This document shows, piece after piece, positions 13,901-24,809 of a stretch of 64,000 nt of DNA (positions are counted from its first letter, which is position 1; every line of letters begins with the position of its first letter). Source of the stretch: Nephrocerus scutellatus (Eukaryota > Arthropoda > Insecta > Diptera > Pipunculidae); contig OX352762.1 of assembly GCA_947095585.1 (NCBI GenBank), positions 118,512,930-118,576,929 of the forward strand, given 5' to 3'. The notes beneath the pieces are model-generated. The model was not told where the DNA came from and did not search any database. It saw nothing but the letters and a program-made list of their open reading frames with translations. Both the position numbers and the translations under genes were made by a program.

Positions 13901-16900
13901 GTTATCGGTTAAACCTAATAATACACTTTCAGTATTGCATCAGTTGTCCTTGTCAGAGGTAAGTTGCATAAAATACGTTTAATGGCATAAGGTATGGCTG
14001 GTCTTTTTTTATAATGTACACGCGCTAAAGGGGTTTGCACCTTTATAATGGTTAGCACAGCGTGAGCGTTAGGAAATTACGGAAATGGAAAGATAAGATA
14101 TATATACACATGTGTCTTAAATGACTGTGACGCATACGGAATGCAGAAACACAGAATCCGGCAATTCATTCCACATAGTTATAGTTTCGACGACTAAAGA
14201 AGGAATTTCTGAATTGGTTGGTACGTCCGAAGATAGGTCTAATGGTAAACCCGTCCGCTCCAGTTGAGGCATGGGTATTGCTGTTGGTTTGGAGGATGGG
14301 CGGAATGCATCTGGATATTTCTTTTGAACGCCGCTTGTGAAAAAAGCGATAAAACAGTTCCAAGCTGGAAACATTCCTACGATGTTCAAGCGATTCGATT
14401 GTTTTCGTGATATTTACGTCACCAATAAGTTTTATCGCGCGGTTGTCAAACCATTATTAGATCCAGGATCACAGACGCGGCCATGGTTTGGTGGCCAAAA
14501 ACAGAACAATCAAACGGGCGCCGTTGCTCTAGGAAAGCTCAAAGGAATCCCACCACTGAACTTACATATAAAAAGCGAGGCTGCTTCAAAAAGCCATCCA
14601 ACTAAAAATTGCTATTCAAATAAAAGCAAAATTTGGAAAATTAAACTTTCCAACCATCAGACTTAATGATAAAAACGACTAACTTCCAAAGAAATTTTTC
14701 GATAAGAACACCAGAACGGAATCAAGTGGAAAATATTATAGTTCCCTTCTACACCATGCATCCATCTGGTATACAGACGGATAAAAAACTTTCCATACTT
14801 TCATTCAAAACCAACGTGGAGCTGCTTCAGTCACTCAAGCATCTTAGGAAACGAGGCTGCATACCTATTTGCAAAAGAAGGTACATAAGAAGTCTTTACT
14901 GGCGCCGAGCCCAGTATTGCATATTCGAAAACCCAATCATTTATACAAAGCATTTAAATTGAACAGCTATGCATTAAGAACACTAGTCTGGTACATGGTC
15001 CATTCCATGGCCAGCTTTTGAAAATGCGTAAATCCCAATGGGATCGCCGCCAATTCTGGAACGAGCCGAAAGAAACATCAGAACACATACTTTTTATATG
15101 TGAAGCACTCACCCGGAAAATAATAAATGATTAGTCGAATACAAAACCAATTGACTTGGTAGATATAGTTGCATTCACAAAGGAACTAAGCAACCACATA
15201 ATCTGTGTAAACATCTGGTATGTACAATAGATCTCAAGGTCGCAGTGTACAAGGCTTTATAGCCAACACCATCAATAACAATACAAAAATAACAATATAA
15301 TTGTATTCATGTTTAGAGCGAATATACGTCTTGTAAATAGGAGCCAGGTTTGAAGCACCGTTTTAGGAAATCTAAATATTTTACAGCATTCTTAGCGATG
15401 GCAAATATGTAGTTATTCCAACTAAGCTTGTTGTTGACGCACTTAGCTAGTATTGCGATCCGTTCATGGTTAAAGACAGTATTGGTTTTCAGAAGCGTTA
15501 AATTCATTTGATTTCTTCATTGATTGATTCATTCTATTGAGTAGTCTCCACCTTGTTGTGCTGTCAAGATCAGAATTTAACGTGCTTAACATACGCTGTT
15601 GTTCAAGTACCACTTGAGATCAAGAAAGGCTTGCAGAAAGCGTGAACTCATATGAAAAGCTAAGAGTGCTGACGTCAGCGAAAGAATGAATTGGATTAGA
15701 AGTAAAGGATATGAGATCATTATTGAAAATGAGAAAGTGTCGGAGACAAAACAGAGCCCTGGGGAATACCAGCGTTTATGCGGTGAGCAATGGATTTGAA
15801 ACCTAGATTGAACGGTCGGTAAGGTAGCTACTAGTCCAATCAAGCAGGGCCTTATCAATTCAATAGGCATTCATTTTCGACAAAAAAGCTTGATGCCAGG
15901 CACTGTCAAATGCCTTGGAAATATCGAGTGCAACACCTCTACTTTCACCAAATTTGACTGGTTCCACTTTTCAGTGAGATATGCCATCAGATCACCTGTA
16001 TAATGTTGCCTTCGAAAAACGTAATGCTGATTGCTAAGGATTTCACGTGATTCGAGGTATTGCATAAGATTACGATTGATCAACGTTTCCATGACTTAAT
16101 AAAATATGGATGTTAGCGCAATGGGCCGTTACGAGTAAAGGTACAGAAAAATATATATAATTTTACAGAAGACGTGTTTGGTATGATTTGCTGCGTTATT
16201 CTGTAGGTCAAATAATCAAGTGTTTGACAGGCGGTAAAGTGAACCCAGTATTCAGTTGCCTGCCTCTATCTGCAATCTCGTTCATGCAACATTTTCTGTT
16301 TTCCTTCCAAAACAAGCTAAAGATTTTGACATATTTTCAGACCAAACATATCATCAACTTATACCTTATAGCCGTGTCTAATATTACTAAGTTTGCAGAA
16401 TAAGTGATATTCTGTTGTGATGACTATTGCATTCAGTGGGACAACATTCTTAGTAATGAAAAGTGTCAAAGTCAACTGAAAAAACGAGGAGAGATAACGA
16501 ATCTATATAGTTTTGGTCTTGAAACATCGGAGTTTTCAGTGAGGTCTCATTTAAGAATATAGAGTGATACTTAAATAGGGCACGGCTAATCAAACTTTAT
16601 TACATAGTTGTCATTTAAAGCTTTTCTTATGAAAAATAAAATTAATTTTAGTGGATAGTTGAACAATAAAACAAAACTCCAATAATCTCCTTAACATAAA
16701 AGACATTTAATTAAAGTTTATATCTATTTTGAAAGTTTCAAAATGCCATTTTCATGAACATAGAGCATAAAAAGTTAACATAAAATTAAATTTTAATAAA
16801 ATTACTTGTTGCAGTTTTGTGTAAGTGCCGTCTCCCAAACAGAATGCATTTTACCATTGAAAAGATGCATGGAACACCATAGGGATTGCATCGAGAAGGC

Positions 16901-17452
16901 CTGTGAAACACTAAGCCGTCTCTTTAAACACCAGCATGTAAATTGAAATATAATTGCAACTTGCTCAATTTTTATAACGTAACGTTATAATTACAGGATT
17001 CCCTTATCAGTCAATCGCTCGAAGTTAACTTAATTCAATTTTTACTCGGTCTTCTCGATAGTCGCTTGGAATTTGTCGATAACCCATCAACAGTTAAAGC
17101 CCAAATAGTATCAGCTCTGAAGGGCATGACACACAATTTAAATTATGGTGATCGTGTCACACAAATTCTGTTGAAACATCCGGTTTGGGCAGAATTCAAA
17201 GATCAGCGCCATGATCTTTTTATTACAGACACCAACGTCAGAGGCTATCTAATGGGTAAGTTATAACCATATAAAAAAATTTTCTCACCCATGGAATTTT
17301 TTCTGATGAATGGTGTCTTCATTATATATGTAGGAGTAAATCCAACAGCTGGTTACCTAACGCAAGCACCTGCGCAAAATGTTGAAGTTCTCACCTCGCC
17401 ACCACCAATCGATCGTGACGATCCATCAGCACGACCGCCTTCCGATTTATAA
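1941..17452 (+). CDS. Rme-8: Rme-8 / DNAJC13, endosomal J-domain protein, 29 exons
   Basis: Large J-domain protein of early endosomes; the family recruits Hsc70 to remodel clathrin and retromer coats during endosomal sorting. Exons as read: 1941-2132, 2646-2786, 2847-2991, 5927-6125, 6199-6450, 6522-6774, 7028-7206, 7273-7480, 7540-7950, 8028-8177, 8236-8427, 8550-8669, 8725-8813, 8879-9047, 9118-9750, 9829-9963, 10035-10264, 10323-10783, 10846-11222, 11283-11957, 12064-12239, 12309-12834, 12903-13226, 13288-13457, 13521-13728, 13791-13958, 16815-16937, 16997-17255, 17334-17452. All phases close, giving 2427 residues, near the Drosophila length. The J-domain (exon 18) keeps HPD in [13 protein letters not shown] motifs (LIWNHK, YLIWDNG, ELIWND) and the GYF-like [16 protein letters not shown] segment are present. 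No frameshift was seen. Exon 8 probably uses a GC donor. Introns 3 and 26 hold LINE debris. Confidence 0.96.
3290..5590 (-). mobile_element. Decayed Jockey-like LINE remnant(s) in Rme-8 intron 3
   Basis: Reading the minus strand from 5510 downwards, broken frames resemble a non-LTR retrotransposon. First comes a [14 protein letters not shown] stretch, then a Cys-rich [13 protein letters not shown] stretch (5243-5037). The start of an endonuclease domain follows ([16 protein letters not shown], about 4815-4760), and then its VVDFNAHH motif near 4290. Further down, 3662-3477 encodes a [17 protein letters not shown] segment typical of sequence after the reverse transcriptase in some LINEs. The reverse transcriptase itself is missing, and stops and frame changes are frequent. 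It may be two LINE fragments joined. The element is antisense to Rme-8. Confidence 0.75.
14100..16110 (-). mobile_element. LINE reverse-transcriptase remnant in Rme-8 intron 26
   Basis: Minus-strand frames from 16092 downwards read as a Jockey-like reverse transcriptase in pieces: [20 protein letters not shown] and [15 protein letters not shown] (16092-15950), a middle part in shifted frames (15870-15586), and [18 protein letters not shown] (about 15430-15370). The C-terminal signature WNELPDSVF lies at about 14180-14150. Many frameshifts make it non-functional. The part between about 15250 and 14390 is interrupted by a fragment of another LINE in the opposite orientation. Confidence 0.8.
14390..15250 (+). 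mobile_element. Second LINE fragment (RNase H region), plus strand
   Basis: The plus strand reads [20 protein letters not shown] at about 14525-14585, a segment typical of the RNase H part of I/Jockey-group LINEs. Near 15000-15120 it reads [15 protein letters not shown] and [15 protein letters not shown], the region after RNase H with its CxxC-like features. Frames are broken. It sits between two parts of the minus-strand LINE, so it was probably inserted into it or joined by rearrangement. Confidence 0.65.
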
Positions 17453-18235
17453 ATACTAAGAAGACAAACATATATCAACTAGTTATCACAATTGGCCGGA
17501 ATGTTGAGGTTTTCTCAGTTTTGGTTTGCTTTTATATACAAAAGAAAACGGAGAGAAGCTCTTGCCTGAGTAACTAATAGCAATTATAAGCACACGGCTA
17601 CAATCAATTAAGCAGATGATCAATGAATGTGTGTTATAATAATATTTGTCCCACAATTTCCCGAAAAGGAGAAGAGGGATGATTTAAAGAACATTTTGAA
17701 TTTATACGATATATTATTTTCATTCAAAACCATTAACGTTCTATATTCTTTCATTGCTTGTATATATAAACAGAAAAATTGGAAGCATATGATATAGCAG
17801 CAAAAATCCTATTTCCACTATCGACTTTTATTCCTTATTGTAGGTATTTATGTACTAAAGTTATACTTTTTATTACTGCATTAACTGAAAAAAATCATGA
17901 ATAATAACAAATATGATAATAATTTACCGACATGAGTAATTTTTATATTTATATGCATACAATTCGAAGGAATTTTTAATTAAAGATGAAACAAATAAAT
18001 GGGAAATTAAATTTCATACATAAAACATACTCGTATATATGTATACATAAAACGTACACAAGAACTATCAAGGGACGTAACAATGGTTTTCTTTGAACAA
18101 AGAACAGAAACTACCGTTACGAAGCCACAACTTTGTCCATTAACTAGCAAGGATCAAGCTCCTGAAATCTCGTAGTTATTTCTACGCTGATTTGTCATCT
18201 CATCGAACACCGTGGTACAGGACGGTTTCTTAGAT
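17453..18235 (+). other. Rme-8 3' UTR and AT-rich spacer
   Basis: The stretch directly follows the Rme-8 stop codon. A canonical AATAAA polyadenylation signal occurs at 17994-17999 and is a plausible end of the transcript. No coding frame is supported here. The sequence is AT-rich with TATATA runs. Confidence 0.5.
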
Positions 18236-18289
18236 TATTAATGTCTTTCCACACAAACTACCCGAAACCATACCAACGGGTAAGCTATT

Positions 18290-18800
18290 AAAATACCAGG
18301 GTTTTCGTGGTTAATGCTTTGCAAATAGAACGTTAAACAGAAACCAAATTTGACAAGAAAAACAAACTGAGAAATTAGTCTGATTCTGCTTGCTCTCTCA
18401 TCGCCATCTTTCTGAGTAAACGAAACCTTACCCGTCAATTGCAGACGGGAAGCAAAGTTATAGTGTCGGTTACAAAACTTTGCAAATAAAACGCAAAATC
18501 AAACCCGGTAACAGTTTGCGAATAGAACGTCATACCAAAACCACGAGAGAAATCTTAACTTTACGCTACAAATCGAAAGAGCTAAAAGTTACAAGGTTTT
18601 CGTGATGAACGCTATGCAAATGTAACGCCAAACCGAAACCAAATTTGACATTTGAAATTTACAGAAAATTTCTTGAGAAATTAGTTTGCTTGGTCCTTTT
18701 TGTCATCTTGTCTAGTAAACGGAACCATACCCGTCGATTGCCAACAAGTAGCAAAGTTATACAAATACAAAACTTTACCCAGCAAATGGAATAAGCTATT
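18290..18800. repeat. Diverged direct repeat of about 300 bp
   Basis: Two diverged copies lie in direct orientation, about 18295-18480 and 18595-18780. Shared landmarks are GGTTTTCGTG, ATGCAAAT or TTTGCAAAT, ACCAAATTTGACA, GAGAAATTAGT, and AGCAAAGTTATA near the end. A related piece (GTAGCAAAGTTTACAAAG) appears near 22195. No protein is encoded. It could be part of a larger mobile element. Confidence 0.55.
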
Positions 18801-18894
18801 TTTGTCTGACCGTCTTTACAAAAAATTTTTAAATTCTCTTTTAACTTGGCGTGCCCGTGGCTGGTGGACTGGCTGGTCAGTTCTTATGATCAAT

Positions 18895-19450
18895 TTTTAA
18901 CCCACTTCCCAAAGCTTAATTTTATTGAAATTTTGCACACATGTATATTTCCGGTGACAATACTTTCTATTAAAATTTGACAGTGATCGGGGGGCTCTCA
19001 TTTTGTATTTTTCTATTTCAGCATTTATAGTGGAATTTAGTATACTTTTGGTTATTAGAGAATTTACATGAAAAATTTTAATTTTTATGCGTTGTTTTTT
19101 TACAAATAGAACTATTACATTTTCATAACTCGATAAATTGCAATCACGATAAATTTGATTCTTGTGATCAATTTTTAACCCACTTCTTAATGTCCGATTT
19201 TATTCAAACTTTGCACACATGTGTATCTCAGATGACAACACTTTTTGTAAAAATTCGGTAGTGATCGGAACACAGGGCCGAGGGGCTCTCATATAAATTT
19301 CAAATTAACCCGATTTTCTTCAAATTTTGTATACATGGGTATCTTCGGTGACAACACTTTTTATAAAAAGTTGGTAGTGATCGGGCCGAGGGGCGACTAT
19401 ATAAATTTTAATTTTAAATTTTATTAAAATTTGCGATTGAAGGCGCCAAA
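18895..19450. repeat. Fragments of family A-like repeat
   Basis: Three successive segments share phrases such as CACACATGTGTAT or ATACATGGGTATC, GACAACACTTTTTATAAAA or similar, TAGTGATCGG, and GAGGGGCTCTCAT. They resemble the repeat near 730-1000 and those near 55770-56090. The pattern suggests an element with internal repetition, or several fragments side by side. Nothing here is coding. Confidence 0.5.
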
Positions 19451-19489
19451 TTTTTTTCCCAACTACCGGCGTCAGATCATGTCATACTG

Positions 19490-20270
19490 ATGTTGTTTTT
19501 TTGTTTTTTTTAGAAATCTGCGCTCGAGCTCAGATTTTTTCTCGAAAAAAAAATTACAACCCATCACACGCGACACGCGTCATACTCGAAATATAAAAAA
19601 TGCTATTTTAGGCTTAGACACTCACAATTTCAGCTGTGAACATCTCAATGTCAGGGGACCTCTTTGATATCTTTTGACGCGTGTAGCGAATCGTGTGTGG
19701 AGCGAGTGAAGCGTGGAAAAACGGAAATTGTTTAAAAAAAGCTCCAACCTCAAAAACATATATTTTGGCGATTATTACCAAATAATAAACGACTGTACCC
19801 GAAAAACGAAGTTTTTTTACATTTACTTCTTTTCTGTGATTTCTCCGACAAAAGAAAAACACACCCGAAATCGTTAAAAATGCCGAAACTGTCGTTTTGA
19901 TGTGATAAAAAAATTTCGATATCTAGTATCCACCACGCCGTTGCAACGTAGGTGTAAAGACGGACGTAATGAAAATACTTGCGTTTGACATTTAAACAAT
20001 TAATTCATGTCGAGTCTGGCCCATATTGATTCTTTGGCTGTCATGTTGTTTGTTTTTTCTAAAAAACCAATCTACGGTAGATCGGATTTCCCCTCTAACA
20101 GATTTTGATATTTTGGGAGATTTACCCCTCTTTTCATTAACTACAAACAAAACACATGCAAAAAAAAACAGTGTAAACAAAAGATTATCGGCTATTGTGT
20201 TCGTTTTTTCGAGAAAAAAATCTGAGCTCGAACGTAGATTTCTAAAACAAACAAAAAACGACATAAAACA
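19490..20270. mobile_element. MITE family B: one fragment and one full-length copy
   Basis: A full copy spans about 20030-20265. Its marks are CCAATCTACGGTAGATCGG, GGAGATTTACCCCTCTTTTC, ACACATGCA, GTAAACAAAAGATT, and TCGAGAAAAAAATCTGAGC followed by AGATTTCTAAAAC. A fragment in the other orientation lies at 19490-19560. Further copies occur at about 34625-34875, 49870-50250, 56818-57010 and 61326-61518, and related TIR-bearing copies at 23239-23493 and 23913-24173. About 230 bp and non-coding, this fits a miniature inverted-repeat element. Confidence 0.7.
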
Positions 20271-20831
20271 GTTCAACAGAATTGAAAAAACATACCCTTA
20301 CGCGCTGTTTCCGCGTCAATTAATAATAATTCTACAATAAAATAATTTCCTACTGTGGGTAAAATTATGGCATGGCAAAAATTCAATAAAAAATTTGGAA
20401 CATATATTATCCTATTGGGAAAACATATGTTCTTGTTGCATCTGTATCTTAAGGTAATATGTGTTCTAAATAATGAGTTTGGTAGTGCATAAGTTGTGGT
20501 TTTGTTAATAATTTCGGTGAATACATCTACCAATTTTAACGCCCACAAATATATATGTTCTATTTCGAATTTCAAATTTCGCTATTATTATTTGTACTGA
20601 CCTTGAAAATCGCTAATATAATCCTACAACATTTTCCTTTCAATTCGGCTGTCATTTATTGTAGCATTATTTGAAGCCCGTATTCGTGTACAAGCAAATT
20701 AGTTTATTGTAGCATTATTGTTCGTTGACGTGGAAACAGCGCGTTAGTACTGTTCCGGTAGAAATTTATTGAAGTGAAGGAAGTGAAAGTCAACCAGTTC
20801 GTTATTTTTTTCAAAAATATACAAATTTAGT

Positions 20832-21404
20832 ATGACAAAATGCAAAAAAAAATCTGGCGTAAACCGCTTCATAAGAGGAAAATTGTTTGTCTTATTATCT
20901 TGCAAAATTGTACAAAACTTTAAACAATTTTCATTGCAGTGGAAACAAATGCCATTAATTAGCAAAATTATATATTACATGCGACCGTTTGTGAACCATT
21001 TTTTCGCCACCTGGTTATGTTCCTTGCCAGTTCCAACAATGTTTAAATTCTTCTACTCCAGTTGTTTGATGGTATTCATTCTCTTGCCAATTATGTATCC
21101 ATCAGCGGTTATTTTTGCAGGATACACGATAAGCCAATTTATAGCTGAAAGGTTAGTAAAATTGTTGTAGTTGTTGCCTGTTTGTTATAACTACTAACTT
21201 CTCTGCAGACATTTAGAATTTAAATTTCCAACCCAATTGGATGCGATTGGATTTATGAAAAAAATAATTTTCGGACCAGATCCCAATGGAAAGTATAATT
21301 TCCCACTACAATTGTATTTGGAACGGTATAAGATACTGGGAACAGCAATTTTCTCAACAATTGATTACATTTACCTTGTGCTAAGTCTTATCTATGGAAC
21401 CTAG
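20832..21404 (+). CDS. Small membrane protein, function unknown, two exons
   Basis: I do not recognise this gene. Exon 1 is 20832-21151 and exon 2 is 21209-21404; the 57-nt intron has GT...AG ends and the frame closes, giving about 171 residues. The N-terminus is short and basic (MTKCKKKSG). A hydrophobic stretch at residues about 73-100 (FYSSCLMVFILLPIMYP and following) looks like one or two membrane spans. Another weakly hydrophobic stretch lies at the C-terminus (AIFSTIDYIYLVLSLIYG). Between them is a hydrophilic loop with IIFGPDPNGKYNFP. Uninterrupted coding across a good intron supports a real gene. The start could be a later in-frame Met. Direct neighbours are mobile elements. Confidence 0.6.
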
Positions 21405-21541
21405 AAATTGTGACATTATTTTTGTAAATTAAGGAGAAGAGAAAATCGTCAAAATTTGTTTTTCAAATACTAAATCATCATGTGCATCGCGTAGGTACTC
21501 GTCATTGCCATTGAATATCTTGATTGTGTGGCAGCTTCAAT

Positions 21542-21742
21542 CAAAACCTTCTCTATATCAACTAAATAATCAACTAAAGAGCGAAATCCATATACAATTT
21601 TTCTGTTTCCCACTTCCACATCTTACGTTTCTCGCTCTTTGCGAGTTCTTTTTTTTTGTACACTGTATTCACATCCCACAAACACACATGCGTTTGGTCT
21701 TGGTTTCTCTATAGAGTTGGGCTTTCTATAGAAAAGGTTTTG
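21542..21742. mobile_element. MITE family C
   Basis: The left end CAAAACCTTCTCTATA and right end TATAGAAAAGGTTTTG are inverted repeats of each other. The inside shares AGAGCGAAATCCATATA, CACTGTATTCACATCCCAC and other phrases with the copies at 21889-22180 and 39373-39728. It is about 200 bp and non-coding, so a non-autonomous DNA transposon is the likely class. Confidence 0.75.
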
Positions 21743-21888
21743 GCTTCAATGACCTAAGCATTGCTGTAACTAAACCCAGCATTATTCAAGTGTGTACCCG
21801 TTTGTAGCACTATGTCCGGCGGACCTAAACCTAAATGATAGGGATATTATTATGCAATTACGCTTATATATGTAGTACTACCTGAAAT

Positions 21889-22180
21889 CAAAACATTCTC
21901 TACAGAAAGCCCAACTGTTCTGCTGATACACAGACACCTGCTTAAAAAAATCCCAAATGTTTATGGATTGGTTATCAACAAAAGAGCAAAATCCATAGAA
22001 AAATTCTCTGTTTCCTACTACCGCATCATACGTCGCTCTTTTCATTATCACCTTAGTGCGTTTCATAAAATATGTCTGCTTTTTTTTTACACTGTATTCA
22101 CATCCCACAAATACAGCCGCGTTTGGGATTGTTTCACTGCATTAGTATGTGTACAGTTGGGCTTTCTATAGAGAAGGTTT
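21889..22180. mobile_element. MITE family C, second copy
   Basis: It begins CAAAACATTCTCTACAGAAA and ends TCTATAGAGAAGGTTT, which are inverted repeats. The core shares ACTGTATTCACATCCCAC and GCAAAATCCATA with the copy 150 bp upstream, in the same orientation. It is longer than that copy (about 292 against 200 bp), so one of them carries an internal indel. Confidence 0.75.
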
Positions 22181-23230
22181 GCCGTCGGGTAGCAAAGTTT
22201 ACAAAGATTACAGTGACAGTAAGAAAACCTTGTAAATAAACCTAAAAATCCAACTGTATCTCGGGTAGAGTTTGCAAATAGAATGCCAAACCAAAACCTC
22301 GAGAGATAAATGTTGACTATATTCTGCAAATCGAAAGAGCTAATAGTCATATTCATATACAGCTTTTCGTCTAAAATCTGTGGCACTGACCGAAAGCTAA
22401 GAATGTTGTCGCACTGAATACAAAAGTTCTCATTGAGAGAAATGTGAATTTTTATTTTATGCCTCATCCGATAACCATAGTTACAGAAGAACATCAAACC
22501 AAAACAACAAGGGAGCAACCTTAACTATATCCTGCAAATCGAAAGATATCGAAGAAACTCACGTTCCAGTTGAAGAAATCTGGCATTATGAGGTCCTTCA
22601 CTCCCAGAGTCAAGGAGCGTCCTCACATTCCAGAAACCAATCTTAGTCCGGGTACAATAGCCAAAAGTCGTCATTATTCGATCATTACTTATCCGAGGCG
22701 TTGTGTCAGTTTCAGTAGCGGGTATTTTTCGGTACCGCAGGGTGCTAGCCCACGTTACCTAGACTAGAAACGCTAGACCGTTCGCACTTGCAGTTTTAGC
22801 CTACATGTATAAGGATTTATACACATAGTTGCCCGGGGACCACCACGAGGAGGTAGAGCAAGCACTACATCACGAACTTGATTGTTACGCTACTGGCCCA
22901 AACCAAGTTTTTAGCAGTCAGTAGTTTCCCGATCAATCGCAATGCAGATCCCCAAATCGAAAGAGCTATTAGTTTATTTGTCAGAAATTGCATTTATTTG
23001 TAAACCTTGGTTTTTTCACATAAGGTCTTTTCCCGCACTCAAAAGTAGTAATAATTTTTGCTAATTATTTCGATCTTTTACTCAAAAGCATTCCCGTATT
23101 CGAAAAAATAGTAAAAGGGGAGCGGAAAATAGAGGGTGAGTTCATTTCCCCTACATGCAAATTTTGCTAATTTTTACTACAAACATTTCTGTGAGTAAAG
23201 GAGCATTCACAATGAAAAGACTTAATATTC
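22181..23230. other. Spacer with unclassified repeat-like sequence
   Basis: Includes a piece resembling the 18290-18800 repeat (GGGTAGCAAAGTTTACAAAG, about 22190) and a GC-richer stretch at 22600-22960. The latter could be debris of a retroelement, but no conserved domain is readable. No gene is supported. Confidence 0.4.
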
Positions 23231-23238
23231 AATGTTAA

Positions 23239-23493
23239 TTTTTTTTCCATAAAAACACTACCCCAGAGCGCGCTCGACCACAGAATTTTTCAAAAGGGAA
23301 ATCGAACACGAAAGCCGAAAATCTTTTGTTTACATTTTTTGGTTGTATGTGTTGTTGTTGTGCTAGTATAATGAGGGGTAAATCTCCCAAAATATACAGA
23401 TCTGTTTTTGCTATACGATAGAGTCTTTTTGAAGGGGAAACGAACAACTTGACAGCCAAAAAAAATCTGCGGCAGAGTTTTACGAAAAAAAAA
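23239..23493. mobile_element. MITE of family B with clear inverted ends
   Basis: The left end TTTTTTTTCCATAAAAACAC and right end AGAGTTTTACGAAAAAAAA are imperfect inverted repeats. Internal phrases (AAAATCTTTTGTTTACA, GAGGGGTAAATCTCCCAAAA) match family B in reverse orientation. It forms an inverted pair with the copy 430 bp downstream. Confidence 0.7.
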
Positions 23494-23912
23494 CCGATAT
23501 AAGACTTAAAGGATTGTATGGATTTAGGTTTGGACAAAAAAAAATTAAGCGTTATGTTGGAAATCCATGCAATCCTGTAATTCTTAAGTATAAAGTTTTT
23601 CCACTATCAGAGCGCCCTAACATGCGTTCGTTTTTTCCTACACTTTCTTAACCAAGTGCATTAATTTTAGGCAGTAGCGAAGAAAATGTGCCCTCGCAGG
23701 TTTGTTTCTGAATTTGTGTCAAAATGGTCGCCTTTCATATTCGATTTGCCGAGAAAAAATCGGAGCTTGAGCACTGATTTCTAAAAAAAAAAAAAAACGA
23801 CTTTAGTTGTGAATTTTGAAAGTTGGCGTAAAGGGGCCAGTCCATAGAATCCGTTGCGTCCGTCTCCGTTGTTTGACGTATGCAACTGACAGATCGAAAT
23901 ATATGAATTCTT

Positions 23913-24173
23913 ATGTTAATTTTTTTTTCGTAAAACTCTGCCCCAGATTTTTCGTTTCGTTTCGTTTCCCCTTCAAAATGCCTCTACCGTAGAGCTAAAG
24001 CAGCTCTCGATATTTTGGGAGATTTACCCCTCTTTATACTAGCACAACAACAACACATGCAGCAAAAAAATGTAAACAAAAGATTTTCGCCTTTCATGTT
24101 CGATTTCCTTTTTGAAAAGTTCTGGGGTCGAGCGCGATTCTGGGGTAGAGTTTTACGAAAAAAAATTTAACAT
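23913..24173. mobile_element. MITE of family B, TIRs of 30 bp or more
   Basis: The two ends form an inverted repeat of at least 30 bp with one or two mismatches; the left one contains TTTTTTTTCGTAAAACTCTG and CCCCAGA. The middle carries GGGAGATTTACCCCTCTTTA and ACACATGCAG, as in other family B copies. It lies in inverse orientation to the copy at 23239-23493, so the two could form a large snap-back. Confidence 0.75.
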
Positions 24174-24809
24174 TAATTTCTTATGAGAAGTGTCCCATAG
24201 AAAAATCATGTGGCGGAAGCGACGCAAAAAGTTTTTCAACTTTTCTCTCCAGCAAATGCTTTGACAGTTCTCTCTCAAATCTATTTGAATTTTTTTTGGC
24301 ATTACTTTTGTTTGCCTGAACGACGACAACGTATTCATTAGGTCACCTCTTTGGAATACATACGGCAACGAGTCGACGCTACGGATTCTATGGGCTGGGC
24401 CCTTAAGGAGTTTTGACAGTTTCTACCAAGCGAACAATTTTGTGGCTTAATGCGTTCCGTACTTTTTGTGTGCTTGCTCTCTCTGTTATATTTTATTTTT
24501 TATGTCAATTTTCTCTTTTGACACTACAAAAAGTACGGGAACAAAAGGTCAACAGAGTGAACAAAACAGAACTGGTTTCTTTTTTCCTTGTCGCAATGAA
24601 GAATGAATTAAAGAATATGCTATGGTCCTGATCCGTTAGTATTGTATGTTGTTTTTCATACATCAAAACTCATACCACAACAATACGCTGCATTTTTCTG
24701 TTAAATAGTTCTTTTAGTTTTTAGTTTACAGTTAATGTATAAAAACCTTAAGACATAATAATATTAAACAATTGTGTTAATAAAAGAAGACACTTTACCA
24801 ATAATTACA

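Noticed and set aside
22570..22767. Plus-strand 65-residue frame (GC-richer stretch)
   Set aside because: It could be retroelement debris, but no conserved motif could be read, so no element was called.
24774..24809. Photolyase start 12 codons upstream
   Set aside because: The codon at 24774 is GTG, not ATG; the first ATG in frame is at 24810 and gives a normal N-terminus.
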